Shown here piece after piece: positions 24,333 through 34,989 of a DNA stretch of 64,000 bases (its first letter is position 1; every line of letters begins with the position of its first letter). Made by a program: the position numbers and the translations under genes. The stretch lies in the NCBI RefSeq assembly GCF_954871325.1, contig NC_088779.1:21082846-21146845 (forward strand), read 5' to 3'. Source of the DNA: Gordionus sp. m RMFG-2023 (lineage: Eukaryota > Nematomorpha > Gordioida > Chordodea > Parachordodidae). Under the pieces are notes generated by a model. That model saw only the letters and a list, made by a program, of their open reading frames with translations, was not told the DNA's origin and did not search any database.

Positions 24333-27300
24333 GTATTTTAATTTAATTTTTACGTCACCGATAAATATTGCAAATTATAAGATGATTGAAACACGAGATT
24401 ACAACGTCAAAAGCAGGGATTACTTTATAACCCAAACTAATATTATATGTGTTAAGTTACGGAATAATATTTTCTAACACCCAGATCATTAAATCAGCAT
24501 CATGTGTTAATTAATTAACTTTTCCGAAAATTTGAGGTTTTTTTGCTGATCCCATTAATCCATAAGGCCTAAGTTCAAGGCCTTCTATACCTTTATTTCC
24601 TTATCCAACATGTCACTTTGCACTTGATCTTTCTAACATAAGCTAGGTCCTTCTTCCATGTCTTCTGAGTTCAAATTTGCTGGCGTCTTTTCCTAAACTT
24701 TGGGCCTATATCTCAATCGATCCCTGTTTTATCTGTCAATGGCTAATTTGGTATGAAATATTACGAGTCGTCCTTAGAGAACTGCACGGGCTGTCCGTAG
24801 CCCGACCCGACCCGAAAATAAATAATAATATTAATATCTTAAATAGTCAGTATAATTTATAATATTAATTATAAAATCATATTATTTAATATTTATCACA
24901 TTTTAGGATTAATATGTCAATCATATTAACATGTCATGTCATTATTAATTATTATTTTATAAACCTAACAACCACCAAACTATTTTATCACTAAATTGTG
25001 TGTTTCTCGTGAATTACAAGATAAGACATATTTTATGTACTAAAGATAAGTTTTATTCATTATTTATTATTTATCTAGCCTATACATTGTCTTTTTTAAT
25101 ATTTGTTTTAAAAAATTTCCATATAAAATTTAAGATTGGGATTTGATTCAGGGGAACTTATTTCTATAATTTAAATTTCACTACCATAAATGTTAATCAT
25201 CCTAGAAATTAAAAAATATTATATAAAATTGGTAATGATATTCTAAGTTACATTTATATATAAAATATAATCTTTACTTATTTCGTTTTGGTATTATTAT
25301 TTTTTTATCTATCTACCTTAATATGAGTTGTAAATTTTCCAGCTAATTTTAGTTGTCAATATTTTAAAATATGGCAGAAAAAAATTAGGAAATTAATACA
25401 AGATTCTCAAAGAAAATAAGATGTATACTGTGACATGTAAAATTTAAAAGATGAATATTAAAAAGAATCTGTATCAGATTCTTTTCAAAATTAAGGATCT
25501 TAGATACAGATATAGTAGTAGTGCCCAACTCTGTTTATTTCAATCTAATTGATTAAAGTCATTTTAAATATTTTTTTTAGATTTTAGACACAGCCATATT
25601 AAAAAAATTATCTCAATGGATGCAAAATTAAAAAGAACTGGTGAAAAGATTAAGACAAAAGAGTATAAAGTAAGGGAGAATCTTAATGGAAAATCCGATG
25701 TATGGAAGAAATTTTCATTTATATATGATGAAAATAAAGAAAAGCTTAATTATGTCATTTGTATTAAATGCAAATTTATTTATGTATATAATTCAATAAC
25801 AACAGGTTAGATATTTATACATAAAATATGATCTTATTAAATTATTTTAGGCACAAATCAACTTAAAAGACATAAATATGTATATAAAAATACAAGTACA
25901 ACAGCAGAGAGTAAAAAGACACAATTAACAATTGATAGTCTTTTTGGTACTGATCCGAAAAAACTCAAAAATTGTACAAAATTGAAAAAAGAGTGCACAA
26001 AGGTGCTTACTATGTTTTGTGGACGTGATTTGAGACCATTTGATACAATTCACGGGGAAGGCTTTGTTGATTGTTGCCAATATTTTGCCAAAATTGGTTC
26101 AATATATGGAAATATTGATGTTTTAAACATCATTCCAAATCCTACGACAATTTCTAGAAATTTAGTAGATACTGCTGATGGTATCCGCAATAAATTATTT
26201 CCTATATTAAACTCATATATAAAAAAGGGTCGATGTGCTGGTAACAAATTTATGAAAATATGGTTAAATTATTAATAATTTTTTATAGCCCCCACAGACC
26301 TTTGGACTGATGATTATAAAAAAATATCATATGTAACTAACAATTCATTTTATAAATGATTTCTGGAAACTAAATAAAATTGTATTGTTTACATGCAAAT
26401 TTGAAGATGAAAAAAAGACAGGGGAAAATATCAAAAAGGAAATTATTAGAAATTTCACCTTGTTAGGTATTGATTTCATTAAAAATATTTATAAAAATCC
26501 ATGTATTCTTTGTATCAGGATACAGCAGGGCCTATTTATCGGAAATTCCAATTATTACCGACCAAGGAGCTAATATGATTAAAGCTTTTGAAAATCATAA
26601 GCGTTTAAATTGTGCTTCTCCATCTATTAAATACAGTATTGAGAAATACTTTTGATAACAAAAATATTGAATCTTGTTCGGAGATAAATCAATGTTTTAA
26701 TGACTGTAAAAGTTTAGTAACGTATATGAAACAGAGTGGGTAAATTAACTTTTTATTAAAATATATCATTACATTTTAGATTAGTTAATCGCCTCGATAA
26801 AACTCTCCACATGTGTGTTGAGACTAGGTGGAATAGTAGGTTGAATATGATTGAATCGATCTTTAATCAATTTAATGACATATTGGAAATCCTCAATTCA
26901 GGAGGAGAGTCGATTAGACTTGAAAATATTGATTTTGAAATGATGAGGGATCTGATCAAGTTTCTGACGCCCTTTAAAAAATGGCGAGTGATGAACTTGA
27001 GAGTGATTTAAAACCTACTATTCACAAAGTTATTTTATGTTATCATAAAATATTGAGTTTTTTAGCTAATCCTAGCTTAAGCTATCAGCTAAACCAGCTT
27101 TCATTAAGATGCCGGGAAATATTAATGGATAAATTTAATTCCACCAAATTTCGACGTTTTTTTGCCCAAAATTTCGGGATATGAAAATGTTATCCCGGGA
27201 ACATTATAAAGATTTGTGTCAACATATCAACACGTTGATTAATGCAGAGAAAATCAACAGAGATGGGATTGAGCAAAAGTCTTTAAACAACTCACCACAC

Positions 27301-27393
27301 CATCTAACTCGTGCTCAACCGATAGAGTAGTAAATAAAGGTTTATTAAATTAATAATAAAATTATTTATTAAAAAATAATAAAGTAAATATAT

Positions 27394-27401
27394 ATCTTAA
27401 T
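27394..27401. repeat. Target duplication of the nested hAT, left
   Basis: ATCTTAAT, identical to 37629-37636. The uninterrupted right copy carries the site once (reverse complement ATTAAGAT at 39376-39383). Confidence 0.97.
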
Positions 27402-27411
27402 TAGTGTTGTT

Positions 27412-27755
27412 AATTAGTCGAGTTCTTTCGACTACGACTAATAGTCGTAGTCATGGAAATCGACTAAAAACTTTAGCGACTAAATTAGTCTATTAGTCGA
27501 CTAATTTGGTCGACTAATTTAGTCGACTAAAACGACTAATTAGTCGACTAAAACGACTAATATAGTCGACTAAAACGACTAACATAGTCGACTAAAACGA
27601 CTAATATAGTCGACTAAAACGACTAACATAGTCGACTAAAACGACTAATATAGTCGACTAAAACGACTAACATAGTCGACTAAAACGACTAATATAGTCG
27701 ACTAAAACAACTAATTTAGTCGACTAAAACGACTAATTTAGTCGACTAAGTTGAT
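27412..27755. repeat. Tip satellite, left
   Basis: About 15 units with period near 22 bp built on the palindrome TAGTCGACTA alternating with AAACGACTAA. Adjacent units alternate between ...CTAATA and ...CTAACA endings. Mirrors 37160-37615. Confidence 0.95.
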
Positions 27756-27774
27756 TTTTTAGTTAGCAGCATAT

Positions 27775-28690
27775 ATAGGTAAAGGTAAAAATATATATCG
27801 TAAACATATTAAGTTAAAATTTCAGTGAAGATGTACCATACAAAAGTGACAATTGTCATAATCGTTATTTTTGAACTTTTTTGAATTTTTTCAAAGCATA
27901 TAGGTAAAAATATATATTGTAAAGATGTTAAAATAAAATTTTAGTGAAGATGTACCATAGAAAAGTGACAATTGTCATAATCGTTATTTGTGAACTTTTT
28001 TAAAACAAATAGGTAAAAATATATATTGTGAAGATGTTAAAATAAAATTTCAGTGAAGATGTACCATAGAAAGGTGACAATTGTCATAATCGTTATTTTT
28101 GAACTTTTTTGAATTTTTTCAAAGTAAATAGGTAAAAATATATATTGTAAAGATGTTGAAATATAATTTCAGTGAAGATGTATCATAGAAAAGTGACAAT
28201 TGTCATAATCGTTATTTGTGAACTTTTTTGAATATTTTTAAAACAAATAGGTAAAAATATATATTTTAAAGATGTTAAAATAAAATTTCAGTGAAGATGT
28301 ACCATAGAAAGGTGACAATTGTCATAATCGTTATTTTTGAACTTTTTCAAAGTAAATAGGTAAAAATATATATTGTAAAGGTGTAAAAATGAAATTTCAG
28401 TGAAGATGTACCATAGAAAAGTGACAATTGTCATAATCGTTATTTGTGAACTTTTTTGAATTTTTTTAAAACAAATAGGTAAAAATATATATTGTAAAGA
28501 TGTTGAAATATAATTTCAGTGAAGATGTATCATAGAAAAGTGACAATTGTCATAATCGTTATTTGTGAACTTTTTTGAATTTTTTTAAAACAAATAGGTA
28601 AAAATATATATTGTAAAGATGTAAAAATGAAACATAAATGAATATGTACCATAGGAATGATAATTTTCATAATCGTTATATAAAATATTT
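27775..28690. repeat. Subterminal 118-bp repeat array, left (about 8 copies)
   Basis: Each unit contains GACAATTGTCATAATCGTTA (with the 10-bp palindrome GACAATTGTC), TTCAGTGAAGATGTACCATA and AATAGGTAAAAATATATATT. The last unit at about 28620-28690 is diverged. Orientation is opposite to the array at 34990-37140. Confidence 0.95.
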
Positions 28691-28804
28691 ATCGAATTTT
28701 TAAAAGTGCTAACGGATCTTTGAAAAATTTAACACAAGGAAGGCTAACAAACTTTTAACGTTTATTTTTCATTTAAAATTCATTAGATAAACATTAAAAA
28801 ATAT

Positions 28805-29161
28805 ATGCTTATAAAAAAAATTTTAAATACCAGATTATCGATAACTGTTTCGGATGTTATCGTCGTAAAAATTAATGAGTTAATAAAAATACTTGTAGGA
28901 TTTGATTGCAATTATCGGGTCGAAGCATTTCGTCCTATGATTGATAAAATTATAAACATCAGAACTGTTTTTTTCGGCGAAAAGAGAACTTATTTTGGAT
29001 GTGTAATATTTACTTCCTACATTTTGATGAAAAAAAATAGTAAAGGTATTTCTGAAAAGGCCTTGGAAAAACTTACACAATTGGCAATATCATCATTTAA
29101 ATCGGAAATTTTTTTATGCTTACTAAATTATGAAATTTTTAGTAAGGGTGAAACTAAATAA
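28805..29161 (+). CDS. Unrecognised open frame of the nested element, 118 aa
   Basis: An uninterrupted 118-codon frame is unlikely by chance at this base composition. It follows the left repeat array and faces the transposase gene end to end (the transposase stop is at 29491). The sequence is mixed hydrophobic/basic (SITVSDVIVVKINELIKILV, later EKALEKLTQLAISSFKSEIF) with no zinc finger or known motif. It may be the last exon of a second element gene, or a captured host exon. Confidence 0.45.
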   Translation: MLIKKILNTRLSITVSDVIVVKINELIKILVGFDCNYRVEAFRPMIDKIINIRTVFFGEKRTYFGCVIFTSYILMKKNSKGISEKALEKLTQLAISSFKSEIFLCLLNYEIFSKGETK

Positions 29162-29490
29162 TTTATTTTTTATTAGATGCGTAAAAAATTTGAAGAATGG
29201 GCATGTTTAAATTTATATGGGGGGCGAGCGTGGTTTAAATTTTTTTATATGGGCAGGGCAAGACGAAAAGTTTAAAAATTATTTAAATTTTTATTTCACA
29301 TTTTTTTACCCATGATTAAATATCGCTTCAATAACTAAATATTCTGCATTCTTTATGATAAAAAAAATTCAAAGGAACACGCATTTAATTTAATTCAATT
29401 TATTAATAAATAAACGTACACATAATATAAAAATATTTTTATTAAAATACACGGAAATATATAGATTTAAAAAATGTTAATATAATATCA
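29162..29490. other. AT-rich spacer between convergent frames
   Basis: Contains a short GC-richer patch GGGGGGCGAGCG at about 29218. Otherwise A/T-rich; presumably the 3' flank of the transposase gene. Confidence 0.5.
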
Positions 29491-31325
29491 TTATAAAAGT
29501 TCTATGTCCCAGCAATCAATAGATAAACATTGCTTCAAAGTGATGGATGAAAGGCGGTTACGTTTTTTAGTCATGCATTCCACCGCTTTGCTAAAGATTC
29601 TTTCGCTGGCAACACTCGTAGTTTGCTGAGCCAAAAAGTCTCTGGCCATTAAAGACAAAGTTGGATATATTGAGCTGTTTTTTTGCCACCAATCGAGTAC
29701 ATTGGTTGTCGGACTAGCTACTTCCTCTTTTAAATATGTATCTATTTCATCTGTGGCATGTTGTGGAATTTCATAATTAGCCCTAAATAATAAAGACAAT
29801 ATATATATAACTATGTAATCATATTTACCTTCTTAGTTTATTATGTATACGCACAGAATAAGGCATGGCTTCCATATCGGGCTCATTGTAATCGTACGCT
29901 GACGATCCTGACATTGTACTTTTATATTTAATATATAACGTTTCGAAATTTTTAAAATAATCAGGATTATTTATAAATTTAGGCAAAAATTTTTTCTTTG
30001 TCTTTGGGTCTAACAAACACGATATATAATTTGAAAGAGTATTTATGTGTTTCATATATATCTTTGATTTTTTTAACATAACAGCAGCAGCATTTTTTAA
30101 TGTTTCGTTTTCATGATTTTCACTAACATCTTCTAGTGTTTTGACAATTTCATCTATAAATAAAACTGCCGAACCAATTGTAGAATTTGTATCTGAGGAT
30201 ATTTCTTGGGTAATATTGAAGAATGGTTTCAAAAATATTTCAATATCTTTTAAAAATTTGGCCTCTTCATTATTTATAATAATTTGATTATCAGGAAGGC
30301 TGCCTTTCTTGCCTAAATCATTTACCACATCAATATTCTTTAAATATAAAATTAAATTTAAAAATGGTGTTTGTTATTACTTTGTTAATTATGGAAATCA
30401 TTAAGAATTTGGAATTCCATCTTGTGACGACATCAAGTGGTATACGAGTCCCACCTGATAATTCCATATATTCCTTCATAAATTTGGGGGAATTATGCAA
30501 CTTTTTAACGAATTTATTTATTTTTTCCAATTTTTCATTCATGATATTCATTCCTGAGCTCACTATTATATTTAATATATGAGCCAGGCATCTAATGCTA
30601 TATAGAGAATAACCGTATTTATCTATATAAAATTTTGTCATTATAGACACAGATGAGAGGAAATTTTTTGCATTATCGATAGTAATGGACATTACTTTTT
30701 CTTGTATGCCAAAAGATTGGAGAGAGGATAAAAGATTATTTGATATTTCCTCACCCGTATGTGGATGAGGTAAATCTATTAGATCAAGTAGGAAATTGAC
30801 AAATTTCCAATTTTTGTCAATATAATGTATTGTTATAGAACAATAAGATATTGAGTTTATTCCGGTCCATATGTCCGTTGTAAGGCAGATTTTACTATTG
30901 ACCTGTTTAAGGTCTTTAATAATTTTATTTTTAGATTTTTTATATAAATCTTTAACATAGCAGGCAGCCGTCTGCCTGCACCATATTCTCTCATTTTTAA
31001 ATATAAAAGAGAAAATATCTCTGAAATATGGAGATTCTATTTTATTAAATGAGATGTTACATTTTATAATATATCTCATAATTAATTTATTCAATTGTGT
31101 ATTTTCGTGAGATACTAAATTTCTTATCCCCACTAATGAATGTCTTTTTTTGTTTTTGTTTTCCATTTTTAAATGCGAATGTGATTTAGAAATGTGCCTC
31201 TTTAAATTTGCTAAAAATATATTATAATCGTATATTAAATTTTAATAATACATACTTGAGGCTGTATTTAAACTGTAATGTGTATTGCAGTATATACACT
31301 TTCGGCGAGATTTTTTCGGAGTCAT
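29491..31325 (-). CDS. hAT transposase with BED zinc finger, intact, 566 aa
   Basis: Four exons on the minus strand: 31325-31256, 31210-30381, 30337-29829, 29782-29491, with GT-AG introns of 45, 43 and 46 bp. Phases agree and there is no internal stop. Order: BED finger (CIYC ... NLKRHISKSH, residues about 12-35), the TTDIWTG acidic motif, the second catalytic aspartate in SITIDNAKNF, the C-X2-H pair in IRCLAHILN, TRWNSKFLM, and the C-terminal dimerisation block with the third acidic residue in SVASERIFSKA. This is the RICESLEEPER/BED subgroup, distinct from the surrounding Hermes-like element. The protein would cut and rejoin DNA at the TAGTGTTG ends. Start chosen at ATG 31325, the first methionine before the zinc finger; the frame is open further upstream, so an earlier exon cannot be excluded. 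Confidence 0.93.
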
Positions 31326-31519
31326 CTTGAATACATTGGAAATATTTAACTTACTAGATGTAGATATATCTGAAATTTGTGATAAGTCACATATAATAGC
31401 ATCTTGGCTAGTCAAAGGCTCTATCTATATATTATTTATATACATAAACATATTTTATCATTTGTGATTTATTGTTATTATAAAAAAAAGGTTATATTAT
31501 ATTATATATTTTTAAAATT

Positions 31520-31645
31520 TTATACTATCGAAATATATTACATCTGAATCTGTGTCAAACCCACGAATATTGATTCCTTCATTGTTTATGATTTCATAAC
31601 TATTTTCTACTGCATTGTGAATACTATCGGCCTTTTGATTCTATA
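31520..31645 (-). CDS. Exon-like 3' end of a second gene in the nested element
   Basis: After an AG (ATTTTATAG) the minus strand is open for 42 codons (HNAVENSYEIINNEGINIRG, DTDSDVIYFD) to a TAA near 31523. It lies upstream of the transposase start and in the same direction. A possible partner exon is 32818-32630. No domain recognised; it could instead be a 5' exon of the transposase transcript. Confidence 0.35.
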
Positions 31646-32629
31646 AAATATTGTGTATAGTTAATGTTGTTAATGTACTTATTGAGTTAATTTTTGGGCG
31701 AAAAATCGACCCAAAATGACTCCCCAAAATGACTCTGGTAGGAATTGCTGCATACTTATAATGGATCGAGATCGATAGAATTAAAGATTCAAGTAAGAAT
31801 TGAATAAATAGATTAGAAAAATGAGTATAACCATGGTCAACAATTTATTTCAAATGAATTTATTAAATGGTGTAAAAACAAAAACGTAAAACATTTAAAA
31901 AATACACAGTATCATCCAAGGAAATTTTAAGTATTTTTATATCAATGAACTCAGAATTAAAATCACAATCCAAAAAATCTAAGCATTTTTGGATAGAGAA
32001 TTTAATTCTTAGTTCAATGATATAAAAATAATTAAAATTACGTTTAAAATGTTAGCCTTTTCCCTTTGAAAAAATATTTTTTTTAAAAAATTTACCATTT
32101 AATTTATATTTGTTAATTACTACGTAATCCAGTGCTTACAGTATCTTTATACTTACTATCAATTTAGTTTTGAAAAAAAACTTAAAAATTCCAATTTTTA
32201 AAAATTGTATTCAACGAAATATAATTTAATCAAAAATTTAATTTCTAAATTAACCCTTTAAAGCTCGACTTTTTAAAATAAAACTAAAAAAAATTTTTTA
32301 TAAAAAATCTTCATTAATATATACTAAGGATGTAAAATTTTATTTCTACTTTTTTTTTCATAGTTTACAGGTAAAAAAAAAATCACGATACAATTTGACA
32401 TCATTGAGCGAATTGCATGTATAAAAAAATATATATGTATTTATTATGAAAAGTTTTGAAACAATTTATATTCTGGTTAGAATATAAATAAATTTCACAT
32501 TTTTCACACTTAGTCCTTGAATATACGCTAACACATAGTTTACACCTTTTTCGAGTTTTGGACGCTTCTGGCCAATGTCCTATATTATCATCTAACTTAT
32601 GATATTACCTGAAATAACCTAGAACCTTT

Positions 32630-32818
32630 TTATAATTTAGGAGTTTCATTTAAAGGTCTCCCTATTTTTCTTTTACTAATTTTACCTGCCATTAATAAAG
32701 CAGTAACTGTATAAATATTAGCACCTTCATGAATATTATCAAGTTCTATGTGGAGTGCATTTGTGGGCGAATCTATATCTATATTATCAATAAGTAAAAT
32801 TATCCTAACCATCATCAA
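32630..32818 (-). CDS. Open frame with basic C-terminus, unrecognised
   Basis: 62 codons, minus strand, ending KISKRKIGRPLNETPKL. The KRKIGRP stretch resembles an AT-hook core, which would suit a DNA-binding element protein; this is weak. Splicing to 31645-31520 is possible but not shown. Confidence 0.3.
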   Translation of the reverse strand: MMMVRIILLIDNIDIDSPTNALHIELDNIHEGANIYTVTALLMAGKISKRKIGRPLNETPKL

Positions 32819-33079
32819 TATCTGTTAACGAAATATTACTTTCAATTTTAATTATTTTTATAAGACTCTATAAAAATATAAATTCAATGTTAATAAAATA
32901 ACTTATTAAATTCTCAATGATTTAATTTGGGATCATAATTTAAAAAATATATTTAATTGTTTATATTTTTAATAATAATTTTAAAAATAAATAACTTAAA
33001 CTATTTTTATTCTTATAATTTGTTAACGCCTAGCTGGCACCTAAAGGGAATGAGGGGAATAATTTTATTTTTTGGCATA

Positions 33080-33260
33080 TAAAATTCATTGTTTTGTTTT
33101 TTTTTAAATTATATTTTTTACCAAAACGGGGGGGGGGGGGGAGGGGGTATTTTTATTTTAATTTAAGTAAAATTCATTGTTTTTTTTTTAAAATTATATT
33201 TCTTACCAAAACGTGGGGGGGGGGGGGAGGGAGAGGGGGTATTTTTATTTTAATTTAAGA
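33080..33260. repeat. Two tandem copies of about 88 bp with long G tracts
   Basis: Each copy runs AAATTCATTGTTT ... ACCAAAAC, then a run of 13 or more Gs, then TATTTTTATTTTAATTTAAG. Copy 2 has a slightly altered tract with interposed A. G runs like this can form quadruplexes, and the duplication brackets one. Confidence 0.85.
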
Positions 33261-33261
33261 A

Positions 33262-33940
33262 AAAATTTACGGCAAGTCGGTCAATTAATCAGTCACTTAA
33301 CCAAAGGAGTATTTGACCTAGTCAAATACGGTCAAATTGATCACAATTTTTGCTTATTTTTTGGGTCAACAATATCAAGAGGGGAATCTCACTAGTAGTG
33401 AATTTAATGAAGTATGTGATATAATTCTAGAATTAGCTATTTTACAAGATAGTGATGACCAAAATATTTTAAGTGATATAATTAATTTCAAAAGCAAAAA
33501 CAGCATGTTTAATATAGCGAATTAGGAAAATAATAATTTCCAAAAACAATCAATTCCGACCTCAAGTTAATAGATTAAACTTTGCCCACCACATTAAGAA
33601 ATTAATAATTCCTAGTTCTACTTCTTATTTTGAAGGAAATAGGTCGATTTGGGTTAATATTTTTATAAAAATAAAAATCGATTGAAGATCTAAGACATCA
33701 GGAAAATTGATTAAAAAATATTAAAGAAAATAATAATATTGAATATGAATCAAAACAAGAATCTGTTACGGATAGCTAAATGTTAGTTATTTAATGACAA
33801 TGAATTTAAAAAATTAATAATATAGATATTAACTTAAAAAACATATATTTGAATTTGACCATATTTTACCGGTCAAATATCTGTCAATTGACCGAAATTT
33901 ATTTGACCGGTCAAATGCACAATCCTGATTTAAGCCGCTA
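33262..33940. mobile_element. Possible degenerate foldback element with GGTCAAAT motifs
   Basis: The left side has GTCGGTCAATTAATCAGTCA and TCAAATACGGTCAAATTGA; the right side has ACCGGTCAAATATC, TGTCAATTGACCGAAATTT and TTGACCGGTCAAATGCAC in inverted arrangement. Between them a plus frame (33337-33525) reads FNEVCDIILELAILQDSDDQ and NILSDIINF. Ends and target duplication were not resolved. Confidence 0.35.
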
Positions 33941-34189
33941 AAAAAAATATTTTGCAAATTATAGGTGCTGAACTAGGAGGGAAAAGGGAGGTTTCGAAGA
34001 AACATTTTTAGGATTTCGAATTGGATTTTTTGTTTAAGAGATAAGAACTCGTTTTTGACCCCTGTCCTTAATGCAATTCTTCTACCCAATTAATTTAAGA
34101 ACTTTAGGGAATGGGGACCGGGGTTTCCCAGAACGCTAAAAATTAGGGGAATAAATATAAAAGAATTAGGGAGGAATCTATATTTATTA

Positions 34190-34380
34190 TTATCGAGTTC
34201 TTGGAGTTCCAGGGGTTCGGTATTTCCGTTAGCCGGAAAGGAGGTAACACGCGAGACATCCCAGACAAGTCTTTTGCCGCCGTGATCCCGCTTGGTTAAA
34301 GAAACAAGACGAGCGCCAAAAAGAATTAGACGAATACAAAGAGGAACTTCTCATAAGAGGATATTATTGCAATGTTTAGT
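34190..34380 (+). other. GC-richer patch with a coding-like segment
   Basis: Unusual composition for this window. The plus frame from about 34235 reads HARHPRQVFCRRDPAWLKKQ then DERQKELDEYKEELLIRGYY to a stop near 34380, with stops only upstream. It could be a captured host exon inside the nested hAT. Family not recognised. Confidence 0.3.
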
Positions 34381-34399
34381 TAATCATTTCATCAAATGG

Positions 34400-34985
34400 T
34401 CAATAAAACCATTATCATAGCACTGATAAATCAGCAAAAAAACCGGGTCTAAAACCATCCAACCCACCTGTTTTCCCTTTTTTAAAGGACTTAAGGCACT
34501 TAAGTACTTCATCACAGGTATGATTGGTTTGGGAATACTTAGAAATCTTAATCTCTAATTCATATTTTTTTATGTCCAAAATGTTTATTAAATTTGCAAA
34601 AATTAAGTTTCGATTTTTATATATTATTTATTAGCTTTAATTTATAAGTAATATCATATTTTGAACAATAAAATCATTCAATACATATCATTATTAATAA
34701 ATAAAAATGCATTTCAATATTTTATCGCCTAAAAAACCAATGGTTTAGGAAGCCTCTTGAAGTGGTTTGCCTCACCCTGCTATCGGGACTTGTTGAACAA
34801 AATTATCACTTTTACAAAAATTAAAATTTAAAAAAATAATTATAATCTTAAGATTTTTATAAGGCACCTTTATAGAATATAGATTTAGGTATCTAATCAT
34901 AGGAGCTGCCAATTTTTTAAAAATTGGTTCGAATAACCCCAGTCTCTCCTATATAGATAAGAGTTTAAAATAAAGGGACCAATTG
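34400..34985. other. AT-rich interior of the nested hAT
   Basis: No open frame, repeat pair or motif beyond A/T runs and a short GC patch at 34735-34790. Confidence 0.5.
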
Positions 34986-34989
34986 TTTT

